From: Thamnaconus septentrionalis
Taxonomy: Eukaryota; Chordata; Actinopteri; Tetraodontiformes; Monacanthidae
Length of the DNA stretch: 64,000 bases
Direction of reading: 5' to 3'
Assembly: GCA_009823395.1 (NCBI GenBank)
Contig: CM020514.1
Span: 9,734,966 to 9,798,965, forward strand
The notes under the pieces are model-generated. The model ran no database searches. It saw only the letters and a list, made by a program, of their open reading frames with translations, and had not been told where the DNA came from. Made by a program: the position numbers and the translations under genes. The stretch's first letter is position 1; each line of letters opens with the position of its first letter. Below are positions 1 to 10,802 of this stretch, one piece after another.

Positions 1-2268
1 GCTAAGCGACACTTGCGGCCCAAAAATCCAAACGGTGGAAGGCATAAAAGAAAAAATAACGATGTACGAAAAATGAAACATGAGTTTCTGTCTTCCAGAT
101 TGTCTAATTGTCGTACACTTTATTATAGGCCTGAAAACTAATTCTTAGTGGCACAGTCCACATTGGCATGTTGTCGATTGCCAATCAATGATGCAAATCC
201 CTGGTTCCACCGCCGTCCCCGAAGGCGCTTTATTGGCTCCAGACCTGGTGGCTGCAGAGGCCGGCGGAGTGCAGTCAACTCATTGTCACAATCAGGGTGA
301 TCTGAGAGCTCTGTCACGGAGGGGTTGCCCCACTGACAGCCTCCATCAGGAGATGGTTCACAGGGGTCAGAAAGGGATGAAGCTCACGGAGGCTCCTGTG
401 TTTAAATGATCCTCAGTTGGATCAGCCAGGGGATTGAGATCGCTACCATTGTTTCTGCCAGCCAACATCTGAACGTAAACGCTTAGAACATCAGAATTAA
501 CAAGCAAATGGGCAGGTGTGCTGAATAAAGTGGCCTTGCGCTGCACATTATCATGATATATGTTAAAAAGAAAGTTATCACAAGGCGCTTTCTTGCTATA
601 CAGAGTAAAATGTTGCAGGAAATGGTATAAATAATTGGAAAGGAGGTATTTTGAATGTAAAAAAGGAAGAAAAAATACGATGATGTATGTATATGTGGAT
701 ATGTATATGTATGTGTATATTTACACACGTTATAAATTATAGTAGGATTAAATAAGTTTATACTTCTTCTTACTCCTTTTCACTTATGTAACTGAGTTAC
801 TTATGAAGTCGCAGATGCAGCTACTATTTTGTTTGTTTCTGATTTCTCGTTGACTTCTTTATTTTTATTTTTATTTTAATCAGTTTTTTAAGTTATCATT
901 TACATGATCGAAATAAATGAAGATATCAAAAATATTATAAGATAGCAGCTCATTTAATTTTTCCACCCATCTCTAGCCAGGACTACTGCTGGTAAAGGCA
1001 CAGGTCGCTGTTTCCTACATGGGGACCCCTCCTCCTCCCCCCCTCACCTCCCAAATAAAAACCCTCCATACTGGGATATTGTCTCCGCAACAAACGGTGA
1101 TAATTGATGTGTTTCTCACGCGGCCGTGGTAATTAAGATAATGAGATTTTCTGAAGCGAGTGTAGCGTGCCCAAATGAGAGGGAGGGGGCAAAGGGGGGG
1201 CAAGGGGGGTGGTCTCTTTCTCCACTCACTTCACACGTTTCCCAACGTCTTCGCTCTCCTCTATTGTTGCCAGCCTCTCCCTCCCGACCCCCCCCCACCA
1301 CCACCACCTCCACCACCCACCACCGCCACATCTGCTTTCTGCTTCCCTCCCCGCTCATCTCCGCGTGCAGCTTGTCCCCCACCCGTTTTGTTTGCCCCGA
1401 GCCGTAATTGGCTATAGGATCGCCCATTGTGTAATTATTGTATAGCAGTTTGATATGTAATTAAAATTGTATCAGCACCCCGGCGCAATTTGTGCCGTCG
1501 AATTACCTATTAACGGCGCAAACAGTTGTGCCTAAAAGCCTGTGACCGCCCCTCTCACCGCGCGCCGCCGCCGCCGCCAGACCTCCGAGAGGGAAACGGA
1601 AAGATAAAAACCATTTTGTACGACGGCTGATAATCACATCCGCCAACACTTCACACCGGTGCTTCCTTTGACGGCGTGGCCCTCCACGGCGACGACCCGC
1701 CCCCCCCCCTTCCTCCTCCTCCTCCTCACGTGCTGCAGCAGCTGCGAATACAGCGCGAGCACGTAGTTCCGTTTGTTTCTTTCTTTTCACTCTGAATGGA
1801 ATCCACATTCGGCCTGTTTGCGATCGGTCCAGAGTGAATGCGGGCCATAGAAAAGCATGCGGGCACTTTTACTCGCAACAGCAGAAACAAATGTTATCCT
1901 GGTGCTGACACGAAGATCCAAAGAGGGGCACCAGGTCTGGTTTGAATAAACATGTGGTTGAACTCTATCTTAACAAACACTTGGAGGGAGCTTAAGCACT
2001 TGTGTGGTCTATGAAAACTGCACTTCTTTTTTCCAGATGTAGTACTTTTATAAGCAAGTTCCTCATTAATATTGAAAAAGTCAGCCCTGACCTTTGCTTG
2101 TTTATTGTGCGTTGCGCTGACACTTTCCCCCCTACAGGGAGCGCACTGGTACAAATTTACCCATAATCCCTGAGCAATTTTTTTTTTTTTTTTTTTTTTT
2201 TTAAATGTGAAGAGAAGGCAGAGCGGCATTAAAATTGATAAATATGAATTATTTCGTCCTGAACGCAG

Positions 2269-2270
<2 letters not shown>

Positions 2271-2321
<51 letters not shown>
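2271..2321. repeat. (CT)n microsatellite
   Basis: About 25 CT units in an il1rapl1 intron, about 70 nt after a T25 run at 2178-2202. Confidence 0.95.
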
Positions 2322-2327
<6 letters not shown>

Positions 2328-2592
2328 ATCATTCAGTTAATGTTTGTCGCACACCTACAAGAGCCACGATCTGTTCTCCCAAAGCCTCCGACGCAGCGGC
2401 GGAGCGCAGCCCCTCTTGCAGAACACACAAATGCTTTTAGCAACAATAAAACTGTTGCTTGTTCGGGCGTTTTCCCCCGAGGAGGGCCTTCAGCAGCGAG
2501 TCTGACATCTGCCGTATGGATGATTAGCATCATTAGAGCATCAGCTGCTCCCCTCACTCTCACTCTCTATCTCTCACTCTCTCGCTCACTCT

Positions 2593-2617
2593 CACACACA
2601 CACACACACACACACAC
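2593..2617. repeat. (CA)n microsatellite
   Basis: About 12 CA units preceded by a degenerate CTCACTCT tract. Confidence 0.9.
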
Positions 2618-2995
2618 CCTGCGGTGGCTCAACACATAGTTCATACTCATGCAGATTAAATGGTGGCATGTCCCGGGCAAAGCCATGATTCATTTATGAT
2701 CGGAAGTAGGTCAGCGGGGTGGAACTCTGTGCGTCCGGTCAGACCGCAGCCAAACCCGGGCCGACGGATGAAAGCGTGCAGCCGTTTGGAGTGAGGTTTT
2801 ACAAGTGGCATCCAAACATCGAACGCAGACGGGGCGCGTGAATGGTCGCGCAACGGATGCGCAAAGCCGCCTGGAAACGCTCCTAAAAATAGAAATGGAG
2901 AAAACCTCTCCTCCACCTGCATTGTTGCCGCTTTTTAAATTGTCTCTTTCTCTTTTTTCTCCCCCTCCTCCTCCTCCTCCTTCTTCTTCTTTCAG

Positions 2996-3070
2996 CTCCT
3001 TTGACCGACAAGCCGCCAAAGATCCTGTTCCCCTCCGAAAACAAGATTAGCAGCATGGAGCTGCAGCTAG
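2996..3070 (+). CDS. il1rapl1: il1rapl1 exon: linker and first strand of Ig domain 3
   Basis: A 75-nt exon. Two bases complete a split codon, 24 codons follow, and one base (G) is left over. It reads APLTDKPPKILFPSE followed by NKISSMELQLG, the highly conserved entry into the third Ig domain of the IL1RAPL family (mammalian proteins have APLTDKPPK at this point). The acceptor is TTTCAG after a long pyrimidine tract and the donor is GTAAGA. The leftover G joins GA of the 31463 exon to give Gly, so the phases agree across a 28-kb intron. The segment is extracellular. It contains no cysteine; the Ig3 disulphide comes from the next two exons. Confidence 0.96.
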
Positions 3071-4820
3071 GTAAGAGCATCACGGGATTTCTTTTTTTCA
3101 TTTTTCCCCCACCTCGCAGCTGCAGCCGGTGATATCTGTGTCATTTCCAAATGACGGGAAATGGATGACTTTACAAATCCTCCGCCGCTCGCCTCCCAGG
3201 TGCCCGCCGCAGATTGATGGCGGCGCTCGGCTTCACGCCGAAAAGGGGACGATTGCAACACACACACACGTAAACACACACACCAGCATATATGCAAATG
3301 GAGTGCGCCCATATGGTGCCAGGCCTCCACGTGGGACACGCTGTTTGTCTTCCCGGACGTGAGGTCACGACGGGCCTGCCGCCGAAGTTGCTGTGTTTGT
3401 TTTTGTCGGCTTGATGTTTGCAGTCATTGTTACCTCCCTCGCCGCACAACCCCTCCCCACATTCCCCCCCTCGCCCCTCGTCACGGCATATTGCTTGATT
3501 TCTGGGCACAGCCCGCCGTCCACATGGCGCCTCGCCGCTTGACAAACGGCTAACGCGTCTGCCGAGGAGGGACGAGCCGATGGGACGGAGAGCCGAGAGG
3601 CCCCCGGAGGGGAGGAAGGCGGGGAAGCGGGCGAGGTGTGCGACAGAAGGAGAGGGCGTGTCGACTGAAAAATCCCCTCCAACCCAACCCCCGTGCGCCA
3701 GGTGGATCGCTTCAAAAAAAGAAAATGCGAGAAAGGCAGCAAACGCGACCGTTTTGCGTCTCGTTTTGTCTCCGTGTCTCGACGCTTGCCAACGAAAAAG
3801 GGAGTTGAAACCCTCTTTGAAGTCACGCAAACGCCCCCCCCCCACCCCAACACCCGGTTACATAAGACGTCTTGTGTGAGGGGGGGGGATAATAACCTGA
3901 GAGCGTTTTCAGCCCGACCAATCATGTAATCGCTTTAACTGGTCTTTAGTTAAATTTCCTTTCCCTTCGCTCGCGCTGCGTTTCGCCAAAATGTCAAAAA
4001 CAGCCTCACGGAAAAAAGGTGAGGAAGCGACTGCATGAGTGTGTGCGTGCGTGTGCGTGTGATGGAATGCGGAGCGAACCCACACAGTCCTCCCGGCACA
4101 TTGTCCGAGAGGCGCAGAGGACACAAGGGTAAATATTTTACAGCCGGGCTCCATCTCGCTCCGCAGATTCAGCCCCCCCCCCGAACCGCCTCTCCGAAAT
4201 TTAGCCTTATTTATTCTGCTCTCCCGTAATATTTGTTGAGTCATGCCCTCAGCACCTATGTGCTGCAACGTGGCAGATTTATGTCGGCCAAAACATGCAC
4301 ACGCACAGAGAGAGAAAGAGAGGGGGGGGGGTTGGTGGAGGCTGGTGGACGGGCAGTAAAATCGGAGCTGCTGTGAGCGGAGAGATAAATCTGCTTGCCG
4401 CTGCCGGGAAACGTAGCCTCACTTTATCTCCCCTCCTGCTCCTGCCGGAGCCGGCGCGGGTCCGCGGCGGCTCCGGCAGCAGCGGAGGCTTTACACGGCT
4501 CACGCGCGCGCACGGCGCACACGGCCATAAATAAAACACATATGTTACATAAACTCTCGCCGAGGTTGCTCCGAAGAGACGCAAGTGGAAAGTGAAGGAG
4601 GGCGAAGAGCGGAGAGCAGAACACCGAGTGCTCGGGACTGAGTGGATTGGAATGGAGGGCGAGGCTGGTCGGGATGGATGGGGTAAGGGGTGGGGGGGGG
4701 AGGTGTCCTATAAAAACTAGGGGGAAATGAGGAAGCTGAAGGAGGGGGACATTGTGAAGGTTTCTCCCAGGAGAGATGGGGGTCCTGTCAGAGTGTTCCA
4801 GAATGTTTGGCTTGCAAGTC

Positions 4821-4821
<1 letters not shown>

Positions 4822-4890
<69 letters not shown>
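4822..4890. repeat. (CTG)23 trinucleotide repeat
   Basis: Twenty-three uninterrupted CTG units on the il1rapl1 sense strand. A second, interrupted CTG cluster follows at about 4949-4976 (CTGCTGCTGCTGTTGCTGCTG). Both are intronic. Open frames through the tract (poly-Ala, Leu, Cys, Ser) are artefacts. Confidence 0.98.
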
Positions 4891-4891
<1 letters not shown>

Positions 4892-5897
4892 GACTCTTTT
4901 CCCGCTCAACAGCCAAGATTCTGTCAATCAGGACTCGGCAGACCAACCCTGCTGCTGCTGTTGCTGCTGCTGCTGGCGGCATCAAGCAGAGGCTCACGTG
5001 CTCCCGTGATCACAGATCGACAAGCCTGCAGGGCCGCGCAAAGTCCTCCGGGATGCGGCCGCGATGCAAATGCAAGAGAGCTCCTCCGTCTCTTCCGCCT
5101 CGGACGTGGCTTTGTGGACAGTTTGACATTTTGGAATGTTGTTTTCCAAAGGAGACAACGATGACAACAACAACAGGAACTAGGGGTAGAGAAAAAATCA
5201 AGGTTGTGTAGGATGCTTTGGCTTTTAGTTCCGCAGCCAGCCAGCCTGCTTGCCTGCCTGCCGGCCGGCCGACAGGCCTCTGTTGCCAGATATGCTGCTG
5301 TCCCCCAGTGGCGACTCGGTGCAGTCCTCTGAAATCCCTCCAAAAGTGGAGGGTGATTCACATTGTGCGGTCGGAATTTGTCGCGGTTGGCGAGAAGCGG
5401 GCCGCGCGGATAGACGCACGCGCAGAGGCGCGCACGCACGTGCGAGCTAGCCAGCATTTCGTGACCTATTACTCACGTCGGGAAGACAGACACAAACTCT
5501 TGACTCGGCGTCGATTCCCTCGGGTTTGCTTTGTCATGAGTTCGCCGTCCCAGAGGATGGAGGAGTGGAGGGATGTCTTTTTCTCACCACACAAAACACA
5601 CACACACACACACACAGAGACCCACAGCTATACACACACACACATACACACAACCGTCCTGCAGCGCTCGGAGCGGCCAGGTCAGATATACGCACTCACT
5701 TGCAGCAGAGTCCCGGCTAAGAGGGGGATAATTGTAACAGATAGAGGACTTCACCGTCCCCCAAAGCCAGCAGATGGGGGCACTCTAGTGGAAAGAAATT
5801 AGAATCAATTATTTCTGGAGAGAGGAGAGCCCAACAGCACGGGACGGGCGGCGGGATGAAGATGACTAATACATCTGCTTTTACTACAGCACGTGCA

Positions 5898-5898
<1 letters not shown>

Positions 5899-5931
<33 letters not shown>
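5899..5931. repeat. (CA)n microsatellite
   Basis: About 16 CA units. Confidence 0.95.
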
Positions 5932-5933
<2 letters not shown>

Positions 5934-6106
5934 CAGCATACTTCTGTGCAATTATGTTTTGAGGTCTCCTGCTTCTTTTGCGGTATGAATTTATATTTTT
6001 ATATATTACGTGCACAGACGTAGTAAACAGTGAGGCTGCCGCTCGAGCACCAACTTCCCGGACAGTGCTGACAGGGCTGCTGCTTTGTCCTTTTTGTCAT
6101 CCTCAG

Positions 6107-6735
6107 TAGCTATGTTTACATGGACACAAATAATCGGAATAAAGGCCCAATCAGATTAAGAATGCTTCATGTAAAGACTGAGGGCTGATCCGATTTGGAA
6201 AGAAATTTCATTCCGAAAGAGAGAGGTGGTTTATGCCGATCATTATTCCATCCATGTATACATCCATTGGGATCCTGTCTTCCTGGTTTGGGGTGAAATT
6301 CTTCACTTTTCACATGTGTGCTACATCAGCGTGACGCGTTTCCGCCTTTGCGGCAGCTGGTTGTTTTTCGGCAGGCAAAAAAAAAACACAGCGGGAGGGA
6401 AGTAATACTGGTCCATATTAAAAAAAAAAAAAAAAACCTACATTAAAAGACTTGTATTAAAATAAAATGTGTGGGGCACAAAGAGTGAAGGAGCCGAGGA
6501 CCTGCAGACAACGAGGCGTTTGTTTGCAACACAGGCAGGAAGTACAGCTTCTTCTTCTGCTAATATTTCCGGAAAACTCTGCGCATAATTTATTCTGATT
6601 AAACGCTTGGTGCATGTATACGCACGTCATGATCGGATCATTTTATTTAGTGTCCATGTAAACAGTGGATTTGGAATTTACAATCAACCAAGGTTTAGGT
6701 CGGATTGGAGAAATTTGCACATGTAAACATAGCTA
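6107..6735. mobile_element. MITE with perfect 16-bp terminal inverted repeats (TAGCTATGTTTACATG)
   Basis: The left end TAGCTATGTTTACATG is the exact reverse complement of the right end CATGTAAACATAGCTA. An inner repeat GTCCATGTAAACAG at about 6653 echoes the terminus. The 629-bp interior has no coding capacity, so this is a non-autonomous DNA transposon. The flanks do not show an obvious longer target-site duplication. The termini resemble those of the element at 14874-15351. Confidence 0.85.
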
Positions 6736-6837
6736 ATGTGTCCAATTAGTGGTTTTGTCTCTGTGAGCCATGTGTTGTGGATTCCCATTCACTCCTACTC
6801 TGTCACCACTTCCTGCGCACTCGGGCTCTCAGGAGGT

Positions 6838-7030
6838 AGGCTGGAGCCCATCCCAGCTGTCTTCAGGTGGAGGGGGGACTTACATCACATGGCAAACAGC
6901 CATCCGCACTCGCACTCGCGCACACAGACAATTGAGAGTGGCCAATCAGCCTTAATGTGCAGGTCTATGGGCTGTGGGAGGAAGCTGGAGTACCTGGAGA
7001 GAAGCTACACACTCACACACACACACAGGA
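6838..7030. mobile_element. old teleost interspersed repeat fragment (LINE/SINE-type, unclassified)
   Basis: It contains the phrases GGCTGGAGCCCATCCCAGCTG, TTGAGAGTGGCCAATCAG and GGGCTGTGGGAGGAAGCTGG followed by AGTACCTGGAGAGAA, a combination very common across fish genomes. It ends in a CACACA tract. Family not assigned. Confidence 0.65.
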
Positions 7031-7138
7031 AACAAGGTGACGGTGTAAACCGCTACGCCTCCGCCTCCTTTGAATTACACGTTTATTCAATTTAGCGCAA
7101 TCCAAAAAAAAAAAAGCGATTTCCCCGAGTCCAGCAGC

Positions 7139-7198
7139 GGCGGCGGTGGCGGCAGCGGTAACGGCAGCGGCTGCGGCTGCGGCAGGCGGCGGCGGCGT
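7139..7198. repeat. imperfect (GGC)n-rich tract
   Basis: Degenerate GGC/GGT/AGC triplets, preceded by an A-run. It produces spurious Gly- and Ala-rich open frames on both strands. Confidence 0.8.
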
Positions 7199-8478
7199 CT
7201 TAATTTTGAGCCGTCGATATCCAAGAGTGTGGCGGGCTTTATATTTAGCCACGAGATTAAATTGCAGTGCAATGCACTCGTCTTCAAGCGGGTCCACAAT
7301 ATGAGAGGCAGCCTTAATCTCAAGCAGCCGGCTGTGACATCAGACATGTCACCTTTCCAGACTGGAGGCTGAAATTGGAATTGGCTCTGCTGTGGAGAGT
7401 TACTAAAGGTCAGTGCAGAGTCACTTCTCCTCTCTATCTCCTAGCCTTGCTCTCTGTCTCCCTGTCCGTCCGCCTGTCGGTCTGTCTGTCTGTCCTAGGT
7501 CCTGATTATGAATTCCACGTCCCCCCCAACTTCGACGTATCCTCACATTACCGTTACACGAGGAATAAAAGAGGGTGGTACATTTCCAGCAGACACGCGC
7601 CAGCTGTTTTAATTGGTAGAAGGTTCAGTTGCTCGTTAGCGCAGGTCGCTAATCATCCAATCGTATGGCAGCAACTCGATGCATTCACAACATGCAGACG
7701 TGGTGACACGCTGCTCAGAGTTCAGCTCCAGCATCAGAATGGGGACGGGAAAGAGGATGATAGTGGGGGGAGATGGTTGTCAGTGCCAGACGGACTGTTA
7801 TGTGTATTCCACCGCCGTTCTACTGGGACATCTCGGCCATCTCCAGGGTGCACAGACGAGGGTTCTGAAAGAGAAAAATATCCTCTTTGTGGGCAGCGGT
7901 TGGGTGGAGGAAAATGCCTTGTTCTCGGGGGTCAGGGGTCAGAATGAGCAGGCTGGTAGGAGACGGCGGAAAGGCAGCAGGAACTCAAATACCCAGAGCC
8001 GAGGCGGAGAGGAGCATCTGTAAACATGCAGCGCGTCCAACCATGACACATTATGCATTCGCTGCCGTACGTGTGTCGGTGGAGGCTGTCGGCCGCTTAT
8101 CCCTCACTCAAAATATACCTAGCTATATGTTTGAGGTAGGAGCAGAAAGGCCACCAAGCAAGACGTGTTCATTTTGCCAGACAAATGACATATTTAAATT
8201 GTAAAACACGCCTTCAAAGGTCACATTATATGTGGTCAGGGGAGACGGGGGTAGAAATTGAATCGTTTGTTATTTCATTTGTTTTCAGCGGCGGAGTGAC
8301 CCGGCGTGAGGTAACCCGTGCTGACACGTATGGTAACTAGCGTGTCAGCGAAACAAAGCCAAATGTTTAAGTGTGTGAACGGTCGCCATTAATCACCGAG
8401 TTTGAAGCTGAGAGCCGGAGCCTGCAGTATGATAAATGGACCGACGCTCCCTCCGCACTGCACCGCGCCACACCGCTC

Positions 8479-8505
8479 TGTGTGTGTGTGTGTGTGTGTG
8501 TGTGT
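8479..8505. repeat. (TG)n microsatellite
   Basis: About 13 TG units. Confidence 0.9.
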
Positions 8506-9076
8506 TAGGGGTACTCGTAGCCAATGAACTACTGCGGCCCGTAGCAGGCGATAGAGACAGACACAACGGCCCGCTGTGCGTCGCATGCAGCCGCTTGTTT
8601 ATTTCCGCCGCTGCATTACTCACCGCAGCCAGCAGGACGACGGCGGCGAGAAGGAAAGAGAAGCGACTCCTGACTCACACCAGGTTGTCTGGGGATTTGT
8701 CTCCCGCTGCAGCTGGACGCCCCACTTCCCCTCCCTAATTTTTTCTCTCTCTCTCTCTCTACTGGCTCTAGCTCCAGACCCATTGGTTTTAATAGACCTT
8801 ATCAGCAGCCATTTAAGCCAATTCAGCATGTTGGATGCCGAATGCGAGGAGGAGCCGCTTTCAGACCGGCTGCTCGGCCGAGCGAATCGGCGGCTCAGCC
8901 CATTTAGCGTTTTTGCCTTTTAACGTCCAACTGCAGAGCGAAGCGATGCACTGGCTGTAAAGAGGGGACGGTGCCAACTTTTAATCTGCTCCATTTTCAA
9001 TTTTGATCCACGAGGGGTTCTGTTAGTTTTGACTCCTGGATGTTGTTTCATGGCACGCATGCACACGAACACACAC

Positions 9077-9120
9077 CTAAGAAGAAGAAGAAGCCTTTAT
9101 TAATCCCAAATTGTGGAAAT
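9077..9120. repeat. short teleost repeat motif (CTTTATTAATCCC...GGAAAT)
   Basis: CCTTTATTAATCCCAAATTGTGGAAAT follows GAAGAAGAAGAAG. This motif recurs at 22943-22982 in this window and is common in fish genomes as part of interspersed repeats. Confidence 0.45.
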
Positions 9121-10776
9121 GTGCATAATCACAGCAACATTAGAGTAGAAAAGAATGGAGATTATATTGATTAAGAAAAAATAAAGACAAAAAAAATATT
9201 ATAAAGATGGCACCTTTTCCAAGATGGCGCTGCGTGAGTGGCAGCGAGTCACAGCAGCTCTCTTCTTAAATTGGAAATCTATGGAAAACAAAAGATTTGT
9301 GCAGCCTCTGCTGCCTGCCAATAGAATCAAAGCACACAATTTTGTTGTTTCTTCAAAAAGTTCTTCTTGAAAGTACTTATTGTTCCTTGTTTTTGGACTT
9401 ACACTTTGCAAATATTGGATGTAAGCAGATTGAGTGCAATTGTGTTAAAGAGACTGAAAATTCTATTTCAGGACAATTTTAACTCTTTATTTTGAATTTC
9501 TTCTATTATTGCTAATTTGTAATTTAACCGCAGAAGAACTTAATCATCTGAAACTCAAAAATATTGAAGACTGAGTTGAAGGTCACAGATAAACACTCAC
9601 ACATCTCCAAGTCCCCACTTGGCAAAAGTTTTCAAAAGTTCACCAGAGGGTTTTTAGACTTGAAATCAACTTGATTTAACACGACCTGGAAAATGTTCCC
9701 TCTTGGCTTGCTGTTCCCATGTTGTTGACTGTGTAACAACATGCATTGAATATAGGCAAACACGCACACACAGATCATTTTCTGTTTTTCTTTCTTTTTC
9801 AGTTCATATAGAGTAGATTGTAACCCTAAAAGCCTTTAGGTTGATTAAAAAATAGCCGTATCTGTAATCTGATATGCTAGAGGTCCCATATTAAATCTTC
9901 AGAGCTTTATTTTTCCAGTTTACTTTCCAAAAAATGTTTCTTCCTGTGTCTCGCTCACTGCATCCTAAAGCATTTGTCATACATTATGAATGTTTCTCCC
10001 CCTCTGCCGAGGGATATCCTCAAAAGTAAAGGCTGTGGGTGACGGCAGCTTAAGCCTCATCTGTCTGAGGCGCTCGGGTTCGCAGGTGACAGGTAACCAA
10101 AGAAAAGGAGCGCCGCGCGCTCATCCCCAGCAAAAGTCTGTCTTACAGACGAGACGGGCTGTCAGGAGGAAGAGAGGGGGAATCAGAGCCAACTAGCATT
10201 GCAGAACTTTCCAGAATCTGCCCTCTCATCCTGTCATGACAGCCGCAACAGCGATCAGGCGAAGGGCGAACGCTCAAACAGCGGCGCGTTCGGCGAACAC
10301 GGAGGAGAGGTGGTGAACTGACAAAAGGGAAGGACGAGGGACTGAGGGGGAGAAGAGCGGGGAGGGAGCTGGCACCGCAATGACATGCATGAACGGCAAA
10401 GTGAGCGCTGGTGGTGGTGGTGGGGAGGGCGGCTTTGCCATTCACTTTGAAGCCTGCTCCACTTCTGCCTGCCTTACATAACGGAAAATTGGAGAAAAAC
10501 AAGTGGAGAGAGAGAGAAAGAGAGAGGGGGGGAAAGAAAAAAAGAAAGAGCCAGCCTGAGCCCGGCAGGGGGAGAGAGTGAGGACAGGGGAGGCGAAACA
10601 CAACTTCCAAACTACGGCTGTGTGATGTTTTCCGAGAGAGGGCGACGAGCTGCGTCCGGACGAGCGGCGGCGTCGGTGTCGAGCGAGCAGATGAAAAAAA
10701 ATTAAAAAACGAGTTTGGTGAAAGATGGGCAGTTCAGTCACTGAGCGGGAAGGGAGAAATGAAAGGAGGGCTCGGA

Positions 10777-10802
10777 GTGTGTGTGTGTGTGTGTGTGTGT
10801 GT
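10777..10802. repeat. (GT)n microsatellite
   Basis: About 13 GT units. Confidence 0.9.

Larger units (their letters stand above)
1..2995 (+). other. il1rapl1: il1rapl1 intron (3' part) upstream of the Ig3-start exon
   Basis: No coding exon is recognisable here. Contents: an AT-rich start; a homeodomain-site-rich, non-repetitive stretch at about 1080-1510; a poly-T run at 2178-2202; a (CT)n tract at 2271-2321; a (CA)n tract at 2593-2617. A long C/T tract with CCTCCTCCTCC and TTCTTCTTC leads into the acceptor TTTCAG at 2990-2995. Open frames in this stretch run through these simple repeats and have no family resemblance. Confidence 0.8.

Noticed and set aside
4424..5211. Open frames with poly-Ala/Leu/Cys/Ser through the CTG tract
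   Set aside because: They are the possible readings of a trinucleotide repeat, not genes.
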